A stretch of DNA of 64,000 nucleotides, from NCBI GenBank assembly GCA_964554185.1, contig CAZKNJ010000001.1:1-64000 (forward strand), in the 5' to 3' direction. Made by a program: the position numbers and the translations under genes. Source of the DNA: CAZKNJ01 sp964554185 (GTDB taxonomy: Bacteria; 4484-113). Within the stretch, counting starts at the first letter, position 1; every line of letters begins with the position of its first letter. The notes beneath the pieces are model-generated. The model did no database searches. It worked only from the letters and a program-made list of their open reading frames with translations, and had not been told where the DNA came from. Positions 39,748 to 47,635 of this stretch are shown here, in pieces.

Positions 39748-41196
39748 CTATCTTTGGTCTTGCCCTGCCTGCTCCAAGATGAAGCGCTCGGCATCCTGGC
39801 GGGTGCGCACTTCGCCTTCCACCTGCGCTTCAAGCAGCGCTTCTTTGAGTTCACCGACGCGCGGCCCCTCCGGCAGGCTCGTAAGCTCCATAATTTGCTT
39901 GCCCGTCAGCAGCGCCACCGGCTCGGCAACATCCTTCCCCACATACAGGTGCCACAGAATCGCATTGGCCACTTCCTCGTGATCGGCGAGAAACTGCTCG
40001 GTCACGGCTTCGCCTCTGGTGGCGCGCGCGTCGGCCAGCGCATGCAGGCACGACATCGCGGTCGCATCGCCCAGCTTCCGGCAGTAGCGGTAGATGAGCT
40101 TGTTGCTCACCGGCAGGTCGTTGCAGTAGAAGCCGATGCGCAGGTGCTCCTCAATCAGGAGTTCCAATAACTCGCGCTCCTGATTGCTCAGCCGCAGCCG
40201 TTCGAAGGCGCCAGAAGCGATATCGCGGCCGACGCTCTGATGGCCGTAGAAAGAAAGCCTGCCGTCTTCCTGTTTCTGTGCGGTTTGCGGCTTGCCGATG
40301 TCGTGGAACAGCAGCGCGAGCTTCGTGAGCGCGGCGCGCGTGGCCGGCGGCGAGACGATCTCCCGCATTTCATTCAGTACACGCTCGCGAACATCATCCG
40401 CCAACCCTTCGCCAGTGGCGAGGATGTGCTCCAACTCCCGCACAGATTCAAGGCTGTGCTCCAGTACCGGCAAGTGGTGGTACTCGTTTTGCGCAAAGCC
40501 GCGCATCCGCTCAATCTCGGGGAAAAGCACGGTGAGCACTCCGGCAGCATCCATTGCCTTAAGCCCTTTGGCTGCTCCATCACACCGCAGCATCAGCATT
40601 AGCTCTTCGCGTGTTCGCTCGGACGCCGATTGCGTGAGTTTCTCCGCGTGGATCTCCAGGAGCTTGTGCGTAGTGTCCTCAATCTTGAAACCCAGCTGCA
40701 CCATGAAGCGGAAAGCCCGTAGTAATCGTAGCGGGTCGTCCAGCAGGTTCTTCTCGCTGATGCTAACGACTCGTTTGGCGGCAAGATCTTCCAAGCCTTT
40801 AGCCGGATCCATTAGATTTGCGGCAGCCAGTTCAGTTCCTATGTAGTTCAAGTCAAGGGCGATTGCATTGATGCTGAAATCCCGCCTTAGCAGGTCGTCT
40901 TCACGGCTGCCGCCCTGCATCGGTGCTACATCCACCGTACCGTAAGGTAGAGCGAAGCGGTCGGTGCGAAACCGGTCGCCCAGGCGGAAGGATTCGCGGC
41001 CGAGCGTTTCGGCCAGGATGGCTGACCCAGTCTCGTAATCTCCCTCCAGCACCAAATCAACGTCACCGAGATTGCGGTCCAGTAGCGCGTCGCGGATGAA
41101 GCCCCCGACCAGATAGCCAGCAAGTCCGCTCTCCGGTAGCTGCGAAAGGGCGGGGTGGAAACGAACGCACCTGGTCAAGTTGGCGAAATCCAGCAT
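39748..41196 (-). CDS. Class II tRNA nucleotidyltransferase with HD domain, loop-deleted (probable CC-adding)
   Basis: The 482-residue enzyme has the class II nucleotidyltransferase head: GGFIRDALLDRNLGDVDLVLEGD with the catalytic DxD, DLLRRDFSINAIALD, LMDPAKGLEDL, DDPLRLLRAFRF and ERTREELMLML, followed by an HD domain (LALLFHDIGKPQ). The segment between the GTVDVA strand and RRDFSINA is only about 13 residues, some 15 shorter than in the second enzyme at 45632, which removes the flexible loop. CC-adding enzymes are known to lack this loop. ATG 41196 follows TGC-TAATAT by 6 bases (leaderless); a GTG lies one codon earlier. Confidence 0.85.
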   Translation of the reverse strand: MLDFANLTRCVRFHPALSQLPESGLAGYLVGGFIRDALLDRNLGDVDLVLEGDYETGSAILAETLGRESFRLGDRFRTDRFALPYGTVDVAPMQGGSREDDLLRRDFSINAIALDLNYIGTELAAANLMDPAKGLEDLAAKRVVSISEKNLLDDPLRLLRAFRFMVQLGFKIEDTTHKLLEIHAEKLTQSASERTREELMLMLRCDGAAKGLKAMDAAGVLTVLFPEIERMRGFAQNEYHHLPVLEHSLESVRELEHILATGEGLADDVRERVLNEMREIVSPPATRAALTKLALLFHDIGKPQTAQKQEDGRLSFYGHQSVGRDIASGAFERLRLSNQERELLELLIEEHLRIGFYCNDLPVSNKLIYRYCRKLGDATAMSCLHALADARATRGEAVTEQFLADHEEVANAILWHLYVGKDVAEPVALLTGKQIMELTSLPEGPRVGELKEALLEAQVEGEVRTRQDAERFILEQAGQDQR

Positions 41197-41256
41197 CACC
41201 CGATATTAGCACAAGGCTGGCAGTAGCGCGTCTCCAGAGTCCTGTCAGACGTTTGG

Positions 41257-41313
41257 ATATTGGTAGACCCGATATGTGGTAGAATAATATAGGTATACCA
41301 ATATAATATTGGT
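41257..41313. promoter_or_regulatory. Operator array with promoter of the S24-like regulator
   Basis: The half-site ATATnGGTA recurs: ATATTGGTA at 41257-41265, ATATGTGGTA just after, then an inverted pair ATATAGGTATACCAATAT (41287-41304) and a perfect 17-bp palindrome ACCAATATAATATTGGT (41297-41313). The extended -10 TGG-TAGAAT (41280-41285) lies between them, so a repressor bound to these sites would block the promoter of the gene at 41338. The leader then carries AGGAG/GAGGGG before the TTG start. Confidence 0.75.
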
Positions 41314-41337
41314 TCACTAAAGGAGCGAGGGGTTACC

Positions 41338-42135
41338 TTGGGCAAACCGGGATTCGGAAAATACCTGCGGCTGCTACGCATCAGCGCCGGTCTCACCATG
41401 ACCGAGACCACTAAGCTCACCGGCGTAACTCAAGGTTACATCAGCCAGATTGAGAACGAGATTCATACTCCCAGCGCCAACACGCTGGCCAAGCTGGCGA
41501 AGGCTTACAGCGTGTCTCCGCTGACGCTGATGAAGGAAGCCGGGATGATCACCGAAGGGCACCTGCGCACACCTGACGCCCTGCTTCGGCAGCCGCCGCT
41601 GACGAGTGAGCTCTCCCGCTCGGAGCTGGAGTCAATGCTAAAGAAAGCGCTTAATTCCATCAACCAGCTTACGCGTGAAGTGGAGACGCTGCGGCGGGTG
41701 GAGAGCGTGAGGGACGCCAGGGAGAATGGCGCGGGGGAGCGAGCGGGAACAGCCTATCTGCCGGTGCTATCGGGCTCGCTGGATGTAATGAGCTTGCCGC
41801 AAGCGCCGGATGGGGTGCTGCCGGTGCCGTCGGAGTTGCTGCATGAGTCGGCGAGGGGTGCGGTGCTGCAGGTTTCCGGCGAAGAGCTGGCGCCCGACCT
41901 GCAACCCGGCGATCTCGTATTGGTGGAGCGCGGAAGGCGCCCCGAAGGGCAGGGCATCGTCGCAGTGAAATACCCCGATGGTGTCGCCTTCCAACATCTC
42001 AGCGTAATTGACGGCACGATGGTCCTGACCGCCGGCAACCCGGATTACGCCTACCTCAATCGGCTGATAGACGCTTCGCGCGATTCGGTTGTGCTCGGAC
42101 AAGTGCTGGCGCTCGTGTGGCGCCGAATGCCGTGA
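41338..42135 (+). CDS. XRE regulator with degenerate S24 domain
   Basis: The 265-residue protein has an XRE helix-turn-helix (LRISAGLTMTETTKLTGVTQGYISQIENE, about 8-37), a middle helical linker and a C-terminal S24-like domain. Aligned by eye with the intact regulator at 14505, the catalytic Ser segment GDSM is GEEL (Ser to Glu) and the Lys in IKRV is FQHL (Lys to Gln). It therefore cannot self-cleave. The palindromes just upstream suggest negative autoregulation. The start is TTG 41338 with GAGGGG 5 bases before. Neighbours: a divergent tRNA nucleotidyltransferase and a convergent lipoprotein. Confidence 0.85.
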   Translation: MGKPGFGKYLRLLRISAGLTMTETTKLTGVTQGYISQIENEIHTPSANTLAKLAKAYSVSPLTLMKEAGMITEGHLRTPDALLRQPPLTSELSRSELESMLKKALNSINQLTREVETLRRVESVRDARENGAGERAGTAYLPVLSGSLDVMSLPQAPDGVLPVPSELLHESARGAVLQVSGEELAPDLQPGDLVLVERGRRPEGQGIVAVKYPDGVAFQHLSVIDGTMVLTAGNPDYAYLNRLIDASRDSVVLGQVLALVWRRMP

Positions 42136-42145
42136 TGCCCGAAGC

Positions 42146-43168
42146 CTACTTGCCCGGCAGGATAGAAGTGCGTTGGCGCTGCGTGCGAAGCCCTTGGACT
42201 TCTTCCCGTTCGGAGCCGCGCTCAATTGGCGTATTGCCGGTGTAGCCGGCATAGAACCCTTCGGCAATCACGGCTTTCTCGCCGTATAGCCGGTAGTACA
42301 TGAAGTAGGTGTCGCTGCGTGGGAACGTGGCCTGGGTTTCTTCGGTTAAGTGTGCCCAGAGCTTGTCCACCGAGCCGCTTTCGGGAATGAGGACGAAGTA
42401 ACCGTTGCCGGGCGAGAATTCCTCGTGCCAGGTCTCGATTACCTCATTGGTGATGGGGCTGGTGTATTCGTACAACCATCGCTCCACCCAGGCTTGCCAT
42501 TCGCTGCTGTTCATGCGCTTCATGGGGTTGAGCAAGTAGCGCATATCGAAGTAGTCTATGAAGAGCTGGTCCTTGCGCACAAGCATCGTCTTGCTGCGGT
42601 CATTCCACCAGTTGCGCATCAGCGCGGAGAACACCGTCTGCAAGAGGTCCCCTCGCCATAGTTCCAGATCGTTTTCCGGCAGAACCTTGAATGGGTAGAG
42701 CTTCGTGATGTACAACTTCTCCTTGGAAGTGAGCTTCGCCCGAGGTTTGACCCGGCCAACAAACTTCAAATCAGGTAGCCGGAGCGACGAGAGGTATTGC
42801 GGCGGCCCCTGAATTCGAGTGTAATGCGCGTTGATGTTCTCCTCCAGCCTCTCTTCATCCAGCTGCATACCGGGACGCAGTTCGGATTCGGCCACCTTCC
42901 GCGCGTAAACCTCGTAGGTCATGCACTTGTCCCACATCTCATCAGGCATCTTGAACTCGCTCATTATCGCCGCAACCGCTGCGCGGCACTGCTCATCCGT
43001 CATACTGCGCGCATAGAGCGCCTGCTTCTGGTACGAGGGGCGCTGGCGCTTGGCGAAAACGGGACCGACATCAGCGACACCTATCTCCTGCGGCCCCGTT
43101 GGCTTGGAGCACGAAATAGCCGGCAGCGCGACGGCCGCCAAGATCATCAAACGGAACAGCCTGCTCAT
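42146..43168 (-). CDS. Lipoprotein of unknown function
   Basis: About 340 residues starting MSRLFRLMILAAVALPAISCSKPT: a lipoprotein signal with the lipid-attached Cys in AISC. The rest is helical and soluble with many Tyr and Trp (TWHEEFSPGNGYFVLIPES). I recognise no family. The start ATG 43168 is chosen because GGGAGG lies 5 bases upstream; the frame extends 6 codons further to an upstream start. A TGG-TAGAAT box lies about 45 bases upstream (complement of about 43213-43221). It converges on the S24-like regulator gene. Confidence 0.75.
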   Translation of the reverse strand: MSRLFRLMILAAVALPAISCSKPTGPQEIGVADVGPVFAKRQRPSYQKQALYARSMTDEQCRAAVAAIMSEFKMPDEMWDKCMTYEVYARKVAESELRPGMQLDEERLEENINAHYTRIQGPPQYLSSLRLPDLKFVGRVKPRAKLTSKEKLYITKLYPFKVLPENDLELWRGDLLQTVFSALMRNWWNDRSKTMLVRKDQLFIDYFDMRYLLNPMKRMNSSEWQAWVERWLYEYTSPITNEVIETWHEEFSPGNGYFVLIPESGSVDKLWAHLTEETQATFPRSDTYFMYYRLYGEKAVIAEGFYAGYTGNTPIERGSEREEVQGLRTQRQRTSILPGK

Positions 43169-43279
43169 ACGAACCTCCCGCCGCAACCGGCGGCAAAACG
43201 AAACTCGCGAAGTATTCTACCATTAACCGAGGTTATTGTGGCAGGGGAGACCAGCGAGTGTTAGAATCTCTAATCGCAT

Positions 43280-44299
43280 ATGGAACAGGTCGCGCAAAAC
43301 GGCGCGTTGCTGGAGGCGGTGAACCTGCGCAAGCAGTACCCCTTCATCCGTCGCGCACGTGGTTTCCCCCGGCGTATGGCGCTGCGTGCAGTTGACGGCG
43401 TGAGCTTCAGTATCGACTGCCGGGAGATTGTCGGCCTTGTCGGGGAGTCCGGCTGCGGGAAGACTACGGTCGGCAAGCTCATCGCCGGACTGCAGCCTCC
43501 CACCAGTGGTGAAGTGCGTTTCCGGGGAGAGCCGCTCCCGCGATTATTCGCTGGGCGGCACCGGCGGCTGCGCCGCAGCATCCAGATGATCTTCCAGGAC
43601 CCTATCTCGTCTTTGAACCCACGGATGAAGGTCGGGGAAGTGCTGGATGAGCCCTTACTGGTCAACCGTGTGGGCACCGCCGCTGAACGGCGGGAGCGGG
43701 TGGCGCGTATCCTGGAGGATATCGGCCTCCCGCCCGACAGCGTACGCCGTTATCCGCACGAGTTCTCCGGCGGACAGCGTCAGCGCATCGGCATCGGCCG
43801 AGCCCTGGTGCTTGACCCGGACCTTATCGTCGCGGACGAGCCGGTTTCCGCCCTGGATATCTCCTTCCAAGCGCAGATTCTGAACCTTATGCTGGGACTG
43901 CGCGATAAGTACGATATCTCCATACTTCTGATCGCGCACGACCTGTCGGTAGTGCGCGCGGTGAGCGAAAGAGTGGCGGTGATGTACTTGGGGCGCATTG
44001 TGGAGATAGGGGCAACGGAGGACCTTTTCGCCAACCCGCTGCATCCGTACACCTGGGGCTTGCTCGCGGCAGTGCCGGTGCCCGACCCGGAAGTCAAGCT
44101 GCAGAAGCCACCCCTGGTGGGTGAACCGCCTTCTCCGGTGGACATTCCACCTTACTGCCGGTTCGCCGGCCGCTGCCCCAAAGAGATGCCGGTCTGCCGA
44201 ACAGCTGACCCGTCATTAGCGCTACTCACTCCGGGGGACGCGCACGAAGTTGCGTGTTTCCTGTATCATAGTCCGGGAGCAAATGATGTCTCCACATAA
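43280..44299 (+). CDS. Oligopeptide/dipeptide ABC transporter ATP-binding protein (OppF/DppF-like)
   Basis: A 339-residue ABC ATPase with Walker A VGESGCGKTT (about 54-63), Q loop QMIFQDP, signature FSGGQRQRIGIGRAL, Walker B DLIVADEP and the H loop LLIAHDLSVV. The C-terminal PPYCRFAGRCP is the oligopeptide-transporter extension of OppD/OppF proteins. No permease, OppD or binding-protein gene is nearby, so it is an orphan ATPase that would serve a transporter coded elsewhere. A TAGAAT box lies at 43262-43267, 12 bases before ATG 43280. Confidence 0.93.
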   Translation: MEQVAQNGALLEAVNLRKQYPFIRRARGFPRRMALRAVDGVSFSIDCREIVGLVGESGCGKTTVGKLIAGLQPPTSGEVRFRGEPLPRLFAGRHRRLRRSIQMIFQDPISSLNPRMKVGEVLDEPLLVNRVGTAAERRERVARILEDIGLPPDSVRRYPHEFSGGQRQRIGIGRALVLDPDLIVADEPVSALDISFQAQILNLMLGLRDKYDISILLIAHDLSVVRAVSERVAVMYLGRIVEIGATEDLFANPLHPYTWGLLAAVPVPDPEVKLQKPPLVGEPPSPVDIPPYCRFAGRCPKEMPVCRTADPSLALLTPGDAHEVACFLYHSPGANDVST

Positions 44300-44732
44300 G
44301 CAAGAAACCGAGATCAAACTCCGCAGCCGGGGGCGCCGCCTGGCGCTAAACATTGTGCTGATCGTGGCATTCCTGGCGGCGGCAGGCTGGCTGCTGGCCG
44401 GCATGATCGCGGACGGCCGGGAGATGAAGCTGCTTGATGAGCAGATTCCGATTCTGGAATACGAGGTAAAGGTGAAGGAGCGCGACTTCCTGACCCAGCA
44501 GGCGCTGCACGACCAGACGGTGAAGCGGATGACCCCCGCCGAACAGGTGCAGAAATCGCTGGAGCTTCAGAATATGCGCGAGATGCTGGAGAAATCCCGC
44601 AATCTGCTGAACTCGAAGAAGGAGCGCAATGAAGAAGTGACTTCGGACCGCACAAGGCGGACGATCTACCTGATTATCGGCGCCATCGTTCTGCTGGTGG
44701 CGCTATGGATTAATTACATCCTTGAATACTGA
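44283..44732 (+). CDS. Two-helix membrane protein with coiled coil
   Basis: A 149-residue protein with two membrane helices (about residues 21-42 and 124-145) connected by a long coiled coil (about 45-118; EQVQKSLELQNMREMLEKSRNLL). Both ends are cytoplasmic or both outside. It is unrecognised. The start ATG 44283, or 44286, follows GGGAG closely and overlaps the end of the ABC ATPase gene, with which it is probably co-transcribed. It converges on nadE with a 30-base overlap. Confidence 0.65.
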   Translation: MMSPHKQETEIKLRSRGRRLALNIVLIVAFLAAAGWLLAGMIADGREMKLLDEQIPILEYEVKVKERDFLTQQALHDQTVKRMTPAEQVQKSLELQNMREMLEKSRNLLNSKKERNEEVTSDRTRRTIYLIIGAIVLLVALWINYILEY

Positions 44733-45515
44733 CATCTGGGTAGTGACTTCGTCCAGGCGCTTAAGCACGGTCGAGACAAACCGTGGCGCGAACCCGAGTC
44801 GCTTCAGCTTGCTCGGCGGCAGCTTCTTTTCCAGCCGCAGGTAGAGGAATTTGTCAATCTCGCCTACCACCTCACGTGGCTCCGCGCCTTCCGCCGGATT
44901 CTTCCACATGTCAAAGGACGGCTGCCGGATGAGAATCTGCTCCGGTAGCTCCAGGTACTGCGCTATCTCGTAGATATGGGTCTTGAAGATGCTGGCAAGC
45001 GGCTGGCAAACGGGCGAGAAGGTCCCGCAGATTACTCCCATCCCCAGCAGCTTCTCGGTCCGGTTCACCGCCGAGATATGGCACATGTCCTCCTGCTCGG
45101 CCTTGTCCAGGATGAGCACCATGCGCAAGCGGTCGGTTATCTGGTGGCGGCGGAGGATGGCCTCTTCGCCATGAAAGGGCACGGTCAGCATCTCCGCCAT
45201 CGTGTCAACCAGCCGGGAGATATCGATGCGCCGCAAGCGGATGCGCAGGTGGCGGGCGAGAATCGCTCCATCCTTTGCCAGTGCTTCTTCTTCGGCGCTG
45301 GACGTGAGTTGCAGGCCATACACGTTGTCCGGACCGATGGCGCGGCCGCAAAGGTCCGCCAGCACTGAGGTGTCAATCCCGCCGGATATGCCCAGCAACA
45401 CCTTTGACTGGTTCACCGAAGAAACGAATGAGCGAATCTCGGCGGTCAGCTTCTTAACGGCCCTCTCCGGGTCGATTCCGGGAATCTCCGGAGTTTCCTT
45501 GGTTCTTATAGCCAT
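44703..45515 (-). CDS. nadE: NAD+ synthetase-like enzyme (NadE family)
   Basis: Ligates ammonia to nicotinic acid adenine dinucleotide. The PP-loop signature LLGISGGIDTSVLAD at about residues 41-55 places it in the NadE/N-type ATP-pyrophosphatase group. AKDGAILARHLRIRL, GVICGTFSPVCQPLASIFKTHIYEIAQYL and EIDKFLYLRLEKKLPPSKLKRLG fit NadE better than GuaA or other members, but the motif after the P-loop is divergent (PVCQPLASIFKTHIY). The 270 residues lack the glutaminase domain, so ammonia is the donor. A TTCACT-17-TGC-TAAAAT promoter (45545-45573) precedes it. Confidence 0.82.
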   Translation of the reverse strand: MAIRTKETPEIPGIDPERAVKKLTAEIRSFVSSVNQSKVLLGISGGIDTSVLADLCGRAIGPDNVYGLQLTSSAEEEALAKDGAILARHLRIRLRRIDISRLVDTMAEMLTVPFHGEEAILRRHQITDRLRMVLILDKAEQEDMCHISAVNRTEKLLGMGVICGTFSPVCQPLASIFKTHIYEIAQYLELPEQILIRQPSFDMWKNPAEGAEPREVVGEIDKFLYLRLEKKLPPSKLKRLGFAPRFVSTVLKRLDEVTTQMSVFKDVINP

Positions 45516-45544
45516 AGTAGCCCCCGGCGTAAATCGCCAGCATC

Positions 45545-45573
45545 ATTTTAGCATATTTGCGCCCGAAAGTGAA
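45545..45573 (-). promoter_or_regulatory. Promoter of nadE
   Basis: On the minus strand TTCACT (45568-45573), 17 bases and TAAAAT (45545-45550) with a TGC extension. The leader to the ATG at 45515 is about 25 bases, and contains a small hairpin (GGCG-ATTTA-CGCC) beside the G-rich Shine-Dalgarno. Confidence 0.5.
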
Positions 45574-45631
45574 AAAACGCACATAAGCGCAGATGAAGTA
45601 ATACAATTGTGATAACGGTGTACTAGCGGCG

Positions 45632-46987
45632 TCAGGATACGTAATGGCTTATTAACTCCTGCGCCTTCTTCAGCGCTGCTTCCCGGTCGGGAATCTCTCC
45701 ATCAATCCGGCTCCACCACAGCTCTTCCTGAACGCTGCCGACCAGCGGGCCCGGCGGCAGCCCCAGCTTGATCAGCTCATCGCCCGGAATCACGACCTGC
45801 ATCGGCGAGTATTCCTCCAGGTGCTTCACCAGATTGCTGCGCAGCGGCTCGGTGTTTTGCTTCAGGTAGCTGTTGAACAGGGTGAAGAGCAGCGTCTTTC
45901 TGGGGTACTCAACGCAAACGCGGTATATCCTGGAAGGGGAGAACCCCGGGTGGTTCATTCGCGCAATAATCTTGTCCATCTGCTCGCGGGTGTCCAACAT
46001 GCTTTGGGCCATGCGCTGGTGCACGCCGATGCGCTGCAACAGCTCAGGCAGCTGCTCGGTGCCGACAGCCATCAGTACCCAAGACAAGCGTACCATGGAT
46101 GGCGGGATCATCTCTGCCTCCAGCAAGCTGCTCTGGCTCCGGATTCCCAGCTCCAGCACTTCTGCGTCCCTCCCCGAGACTGAGGGCGGCTGCGCCCATA
46201 ACGGATGGATGGCTTCAAGCACGCCCATAGTGTGCGCCGTCCATATCATCCCGAACCACATCGGTTCAGCAAGCAGGCTGTCAACCTCGTGGCGGATCCG
46301 CTCGGGAGTGACCAGATCCAGGTAGCTCTCTTCCAGCGCCTGGCCAATCAGGATGCGGGTCTGCTCCTCCAATGTGTAATTCAGGCGCAGCGCATATCTG
46401 ATAGCCCGGAGCATCCTGGTCGGGTCGTCCAGGAAGGAGGCGGGGTGCAGAACCCGCAGTGTCTTAGAGAAGATGTCGCCGATTCCGCCTACCGGGTCAT
46501 ATAGCTCTCCAAAGTTCTTGCTGGAAACAGACACCGCGAGCGCGTTGGCCGTGAAATCGCGGCGAAGCAGGTCCTCATAGATGCCGGCTTCTCCCAGTAC
46601 TTCGGGTAAGTGGCCGGGTACCGGATAGTGCTCCCTGCGGCTGGTCGCGAGGTCAATCCGGTAGCCGTGCTTAGTAGTCCAGGTGGCTGTCCGGAAGTCC
46701 TCGTTCCTCAAGAGGGTGCCGCCCTGCTGAGCGGCGGCTTTCTCCGCCAGCTGGATAGCGTCGCCTTCAACCGCGAAATCCAGGTCAAACACCTGGTACT
46801 GCAGCTTCTCCACGGCAATCTGCTGAACAAACGCCCGCATCAGCTCCCGGGCGCCACCACCTACCAGATAGAGCCCCGCGCAGGCTGGGTCAGCCAAGAC
46901 AGCGAGGTCCTTTACGACGCGAAGCGCGTAGTCCGGCAGGTTGGTTTCCAGAAAATCCGGGAGCTTGCTGAAATCCCAGCGGGGCAC
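45632..46987 (-). CDS. Class II tRNA nucleotidyltransferase, loop-containing (probable A-adding)
   Basis: The 451-residue enzyme has the same head: GGGARELMRAF, DLDFAVEGD with catalytic Asp pair, RRDFTANALAVSV, LYDPVGGIGD, DDPTRMLRAIRYALRL, RIRHEVDSLL, but no HD domain. Between RIDLA and DLLRRDFTANA it keeps the full flexible loop SRREHYPVPGHLPEV, as A-adding and complete CCA-adding enzymes do. Its presence together with the loop-deleted enzyme at 39748 suggests a CC-adding/A-adding pair. GTG 46987 follows TGC-TATAAT by 6 bases, so it is leaderless. Confidence 0.85.
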   Translation of the reverse strand: MPRWDFSKLPDFLETNLPDYALRVVKDLAVLADPACAGLYLVGGGARELMRAFVQQIAVEKLQYQVFDLDFAVEGDAIQLAEKAAAQQGGTLLRNEDFRTATWTTKHGYRIDLATSRREHYPVPGHLPEVLGEAGIYEDLLRRDFTANALAVSVSSKNFGELYDPVGGIGDIFSKTLRVLHPASFLDDPTRMLRAIRYALRLNYTLEEQTRILIGQALEESYLDLVTPERIRHEVDSLLAEPMWFGMIWTAHTMGVLEAIHPLWAQPPSVSGRDAEVLELGIRSQSSLLEAEMIPPSMVRLSWVLMAVGTEQLPELLQRIGVHQRMAQSMLDTREQMDKIIARMNHPGFSPSRIYRVCVEYPRKTLLFTLFNSYLKQNTEPLRSNLVKHLEEYSPMQVVIPGDELIKLGLPPGPLVGSVQEELWWSRIDGEIPDREAALKKAQELISHYVS

Positions 46988-47002
46988 GGCCGGATTATAG
47001 CA
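46988..47002 (-). promoter_or_regulatory. Abutting extended -10 of the loop-containing nucleotidyltransferase gene
   Basis: On the minus strand TGC-TATAAT (-10 at 46994-46999), 6 bases (CCGGCC), then GTG 46987. It is back-to-back with the rimP promoter about 28 bases away. Confidence 0.6.
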
Positions 47003-47026
47003 TCGGGACTGCCGGAGGGCCTCACT

Positions 47027-47055
47027 TTGCAGGTGTGCAATTGCTGTGATACAAT
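47027..47055 (+). promoter_or_regulatory. Promoter of the rimP-nusA-ylxR-infB operon
   Basis: TTGCAG (47027-47032), a 17-base spacer and TACAAT (47050-47055) with a TGA extension. Transcription would start near 47062 and give a leader of about 67 bases that contains a terminator-like hairpin. Confidence 0.7.
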
Positions 47056-47091
47056 CAACACGGCAGGACAGCAGGTGTTATTTCCGTCGGG

Positions 47092-47121
47092 GCCACTTTC
47101 CTGGTAAAGTGGCTTTTTTTT
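47092..47121 (+). terminator. Leader terminator (attenuator) before rimP
   Basis: GCCACTTT (47092-47099), loop CCTGGT, AAAGTGGC (47106-47113), then eight T (47114-47121) make a textbook Rho-independent terminator. It lies between the operon promoter and the rimP ATG (47129), so it must be read through for rimP, nusA and infB to be made. NusA itself stimulates such terminators, so autogenous control is likely. Confidence 0.78.
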
Positions 47122-47128
47122 CAAAACG

Positions 47129-47635
47129 ATGCTGGATCTAGTGGAACTTGAGGGCAGGCTGGAAGACTTTCTGGCCCAGAACTCCTGCAGCTTGGTGCAC
47201 TTCCAGGCTGTGAGCTCGGGGCGCGGGAGGGTATTCCGCCTATTCGTTGAACGCGCTGACGGGTCCCCGGCGGACCTGGGCGACTGCGTTCGCCTGACGC
47301 CGCTGGTGAAGCTCTTTCTGGAATCAGAGCAGGCGTTCAACGACGATTGCACACTGGAAATCAGCAGCCCGGGCCTGGACCGCGTGCTTAAGCATGAGAA
47401 GGACTTTCAGCGCTTCACCGGCCGTCAAGTGAACGTGTCAGTGAGGTCGGAGGGCAGGAAGCGATCTTTTGCAGCCGAGCTGCGCGGCTGCCGCGACAAT
47501 GGCCTGCTGTTGAGGGCAGGTATGCTGCCCGATCTGCTGGAGGAGCATCCTGATGTGGTGGCGGAGGACGGCGAGGTGCTGGTTCCTTTGCGCCTGGTTA
47601 CGCAGGTCAGGCTGACTACGGGGGAGCAGGTATGA
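47129..47635 (+). CDS. rimP: Ribosome maturation factor RimP
   Basis: RimP helps mature the 30S subunit. The 168 residues show the two-domain RimP layout: N-terminal alpha-beta domain with RVFRLFVERADGSPADLGDCVRLTPLV, then LEISSPGLDRVLKHEKDFQRFTGRQVNV (the core motif) and a C-terminal SH3-like barrel. The ATG follows the T-run of the attenuator by 7 bases and has no Shine-Dalgarno, although the leader is not leaderless. Its stop overlaps the nusA start (ATGA). The first gene of the translation operon. Confidence 0.92.
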   Translation: MLDLVELEGRLEDFLAQNSCSLVHFQAVSSGRGRVFRLFVERADGSPADLGDCVRLTPLVKLFLESEQAFNDDCTLEISSPGLDRVLKHEKDFQRFTGRQVNVSVRSEGRKRSFAAELRGCRDNGLLLRAGMLPDLLEEHPDVVAEDGEVLVPLRLVTQVRLTTGEQV

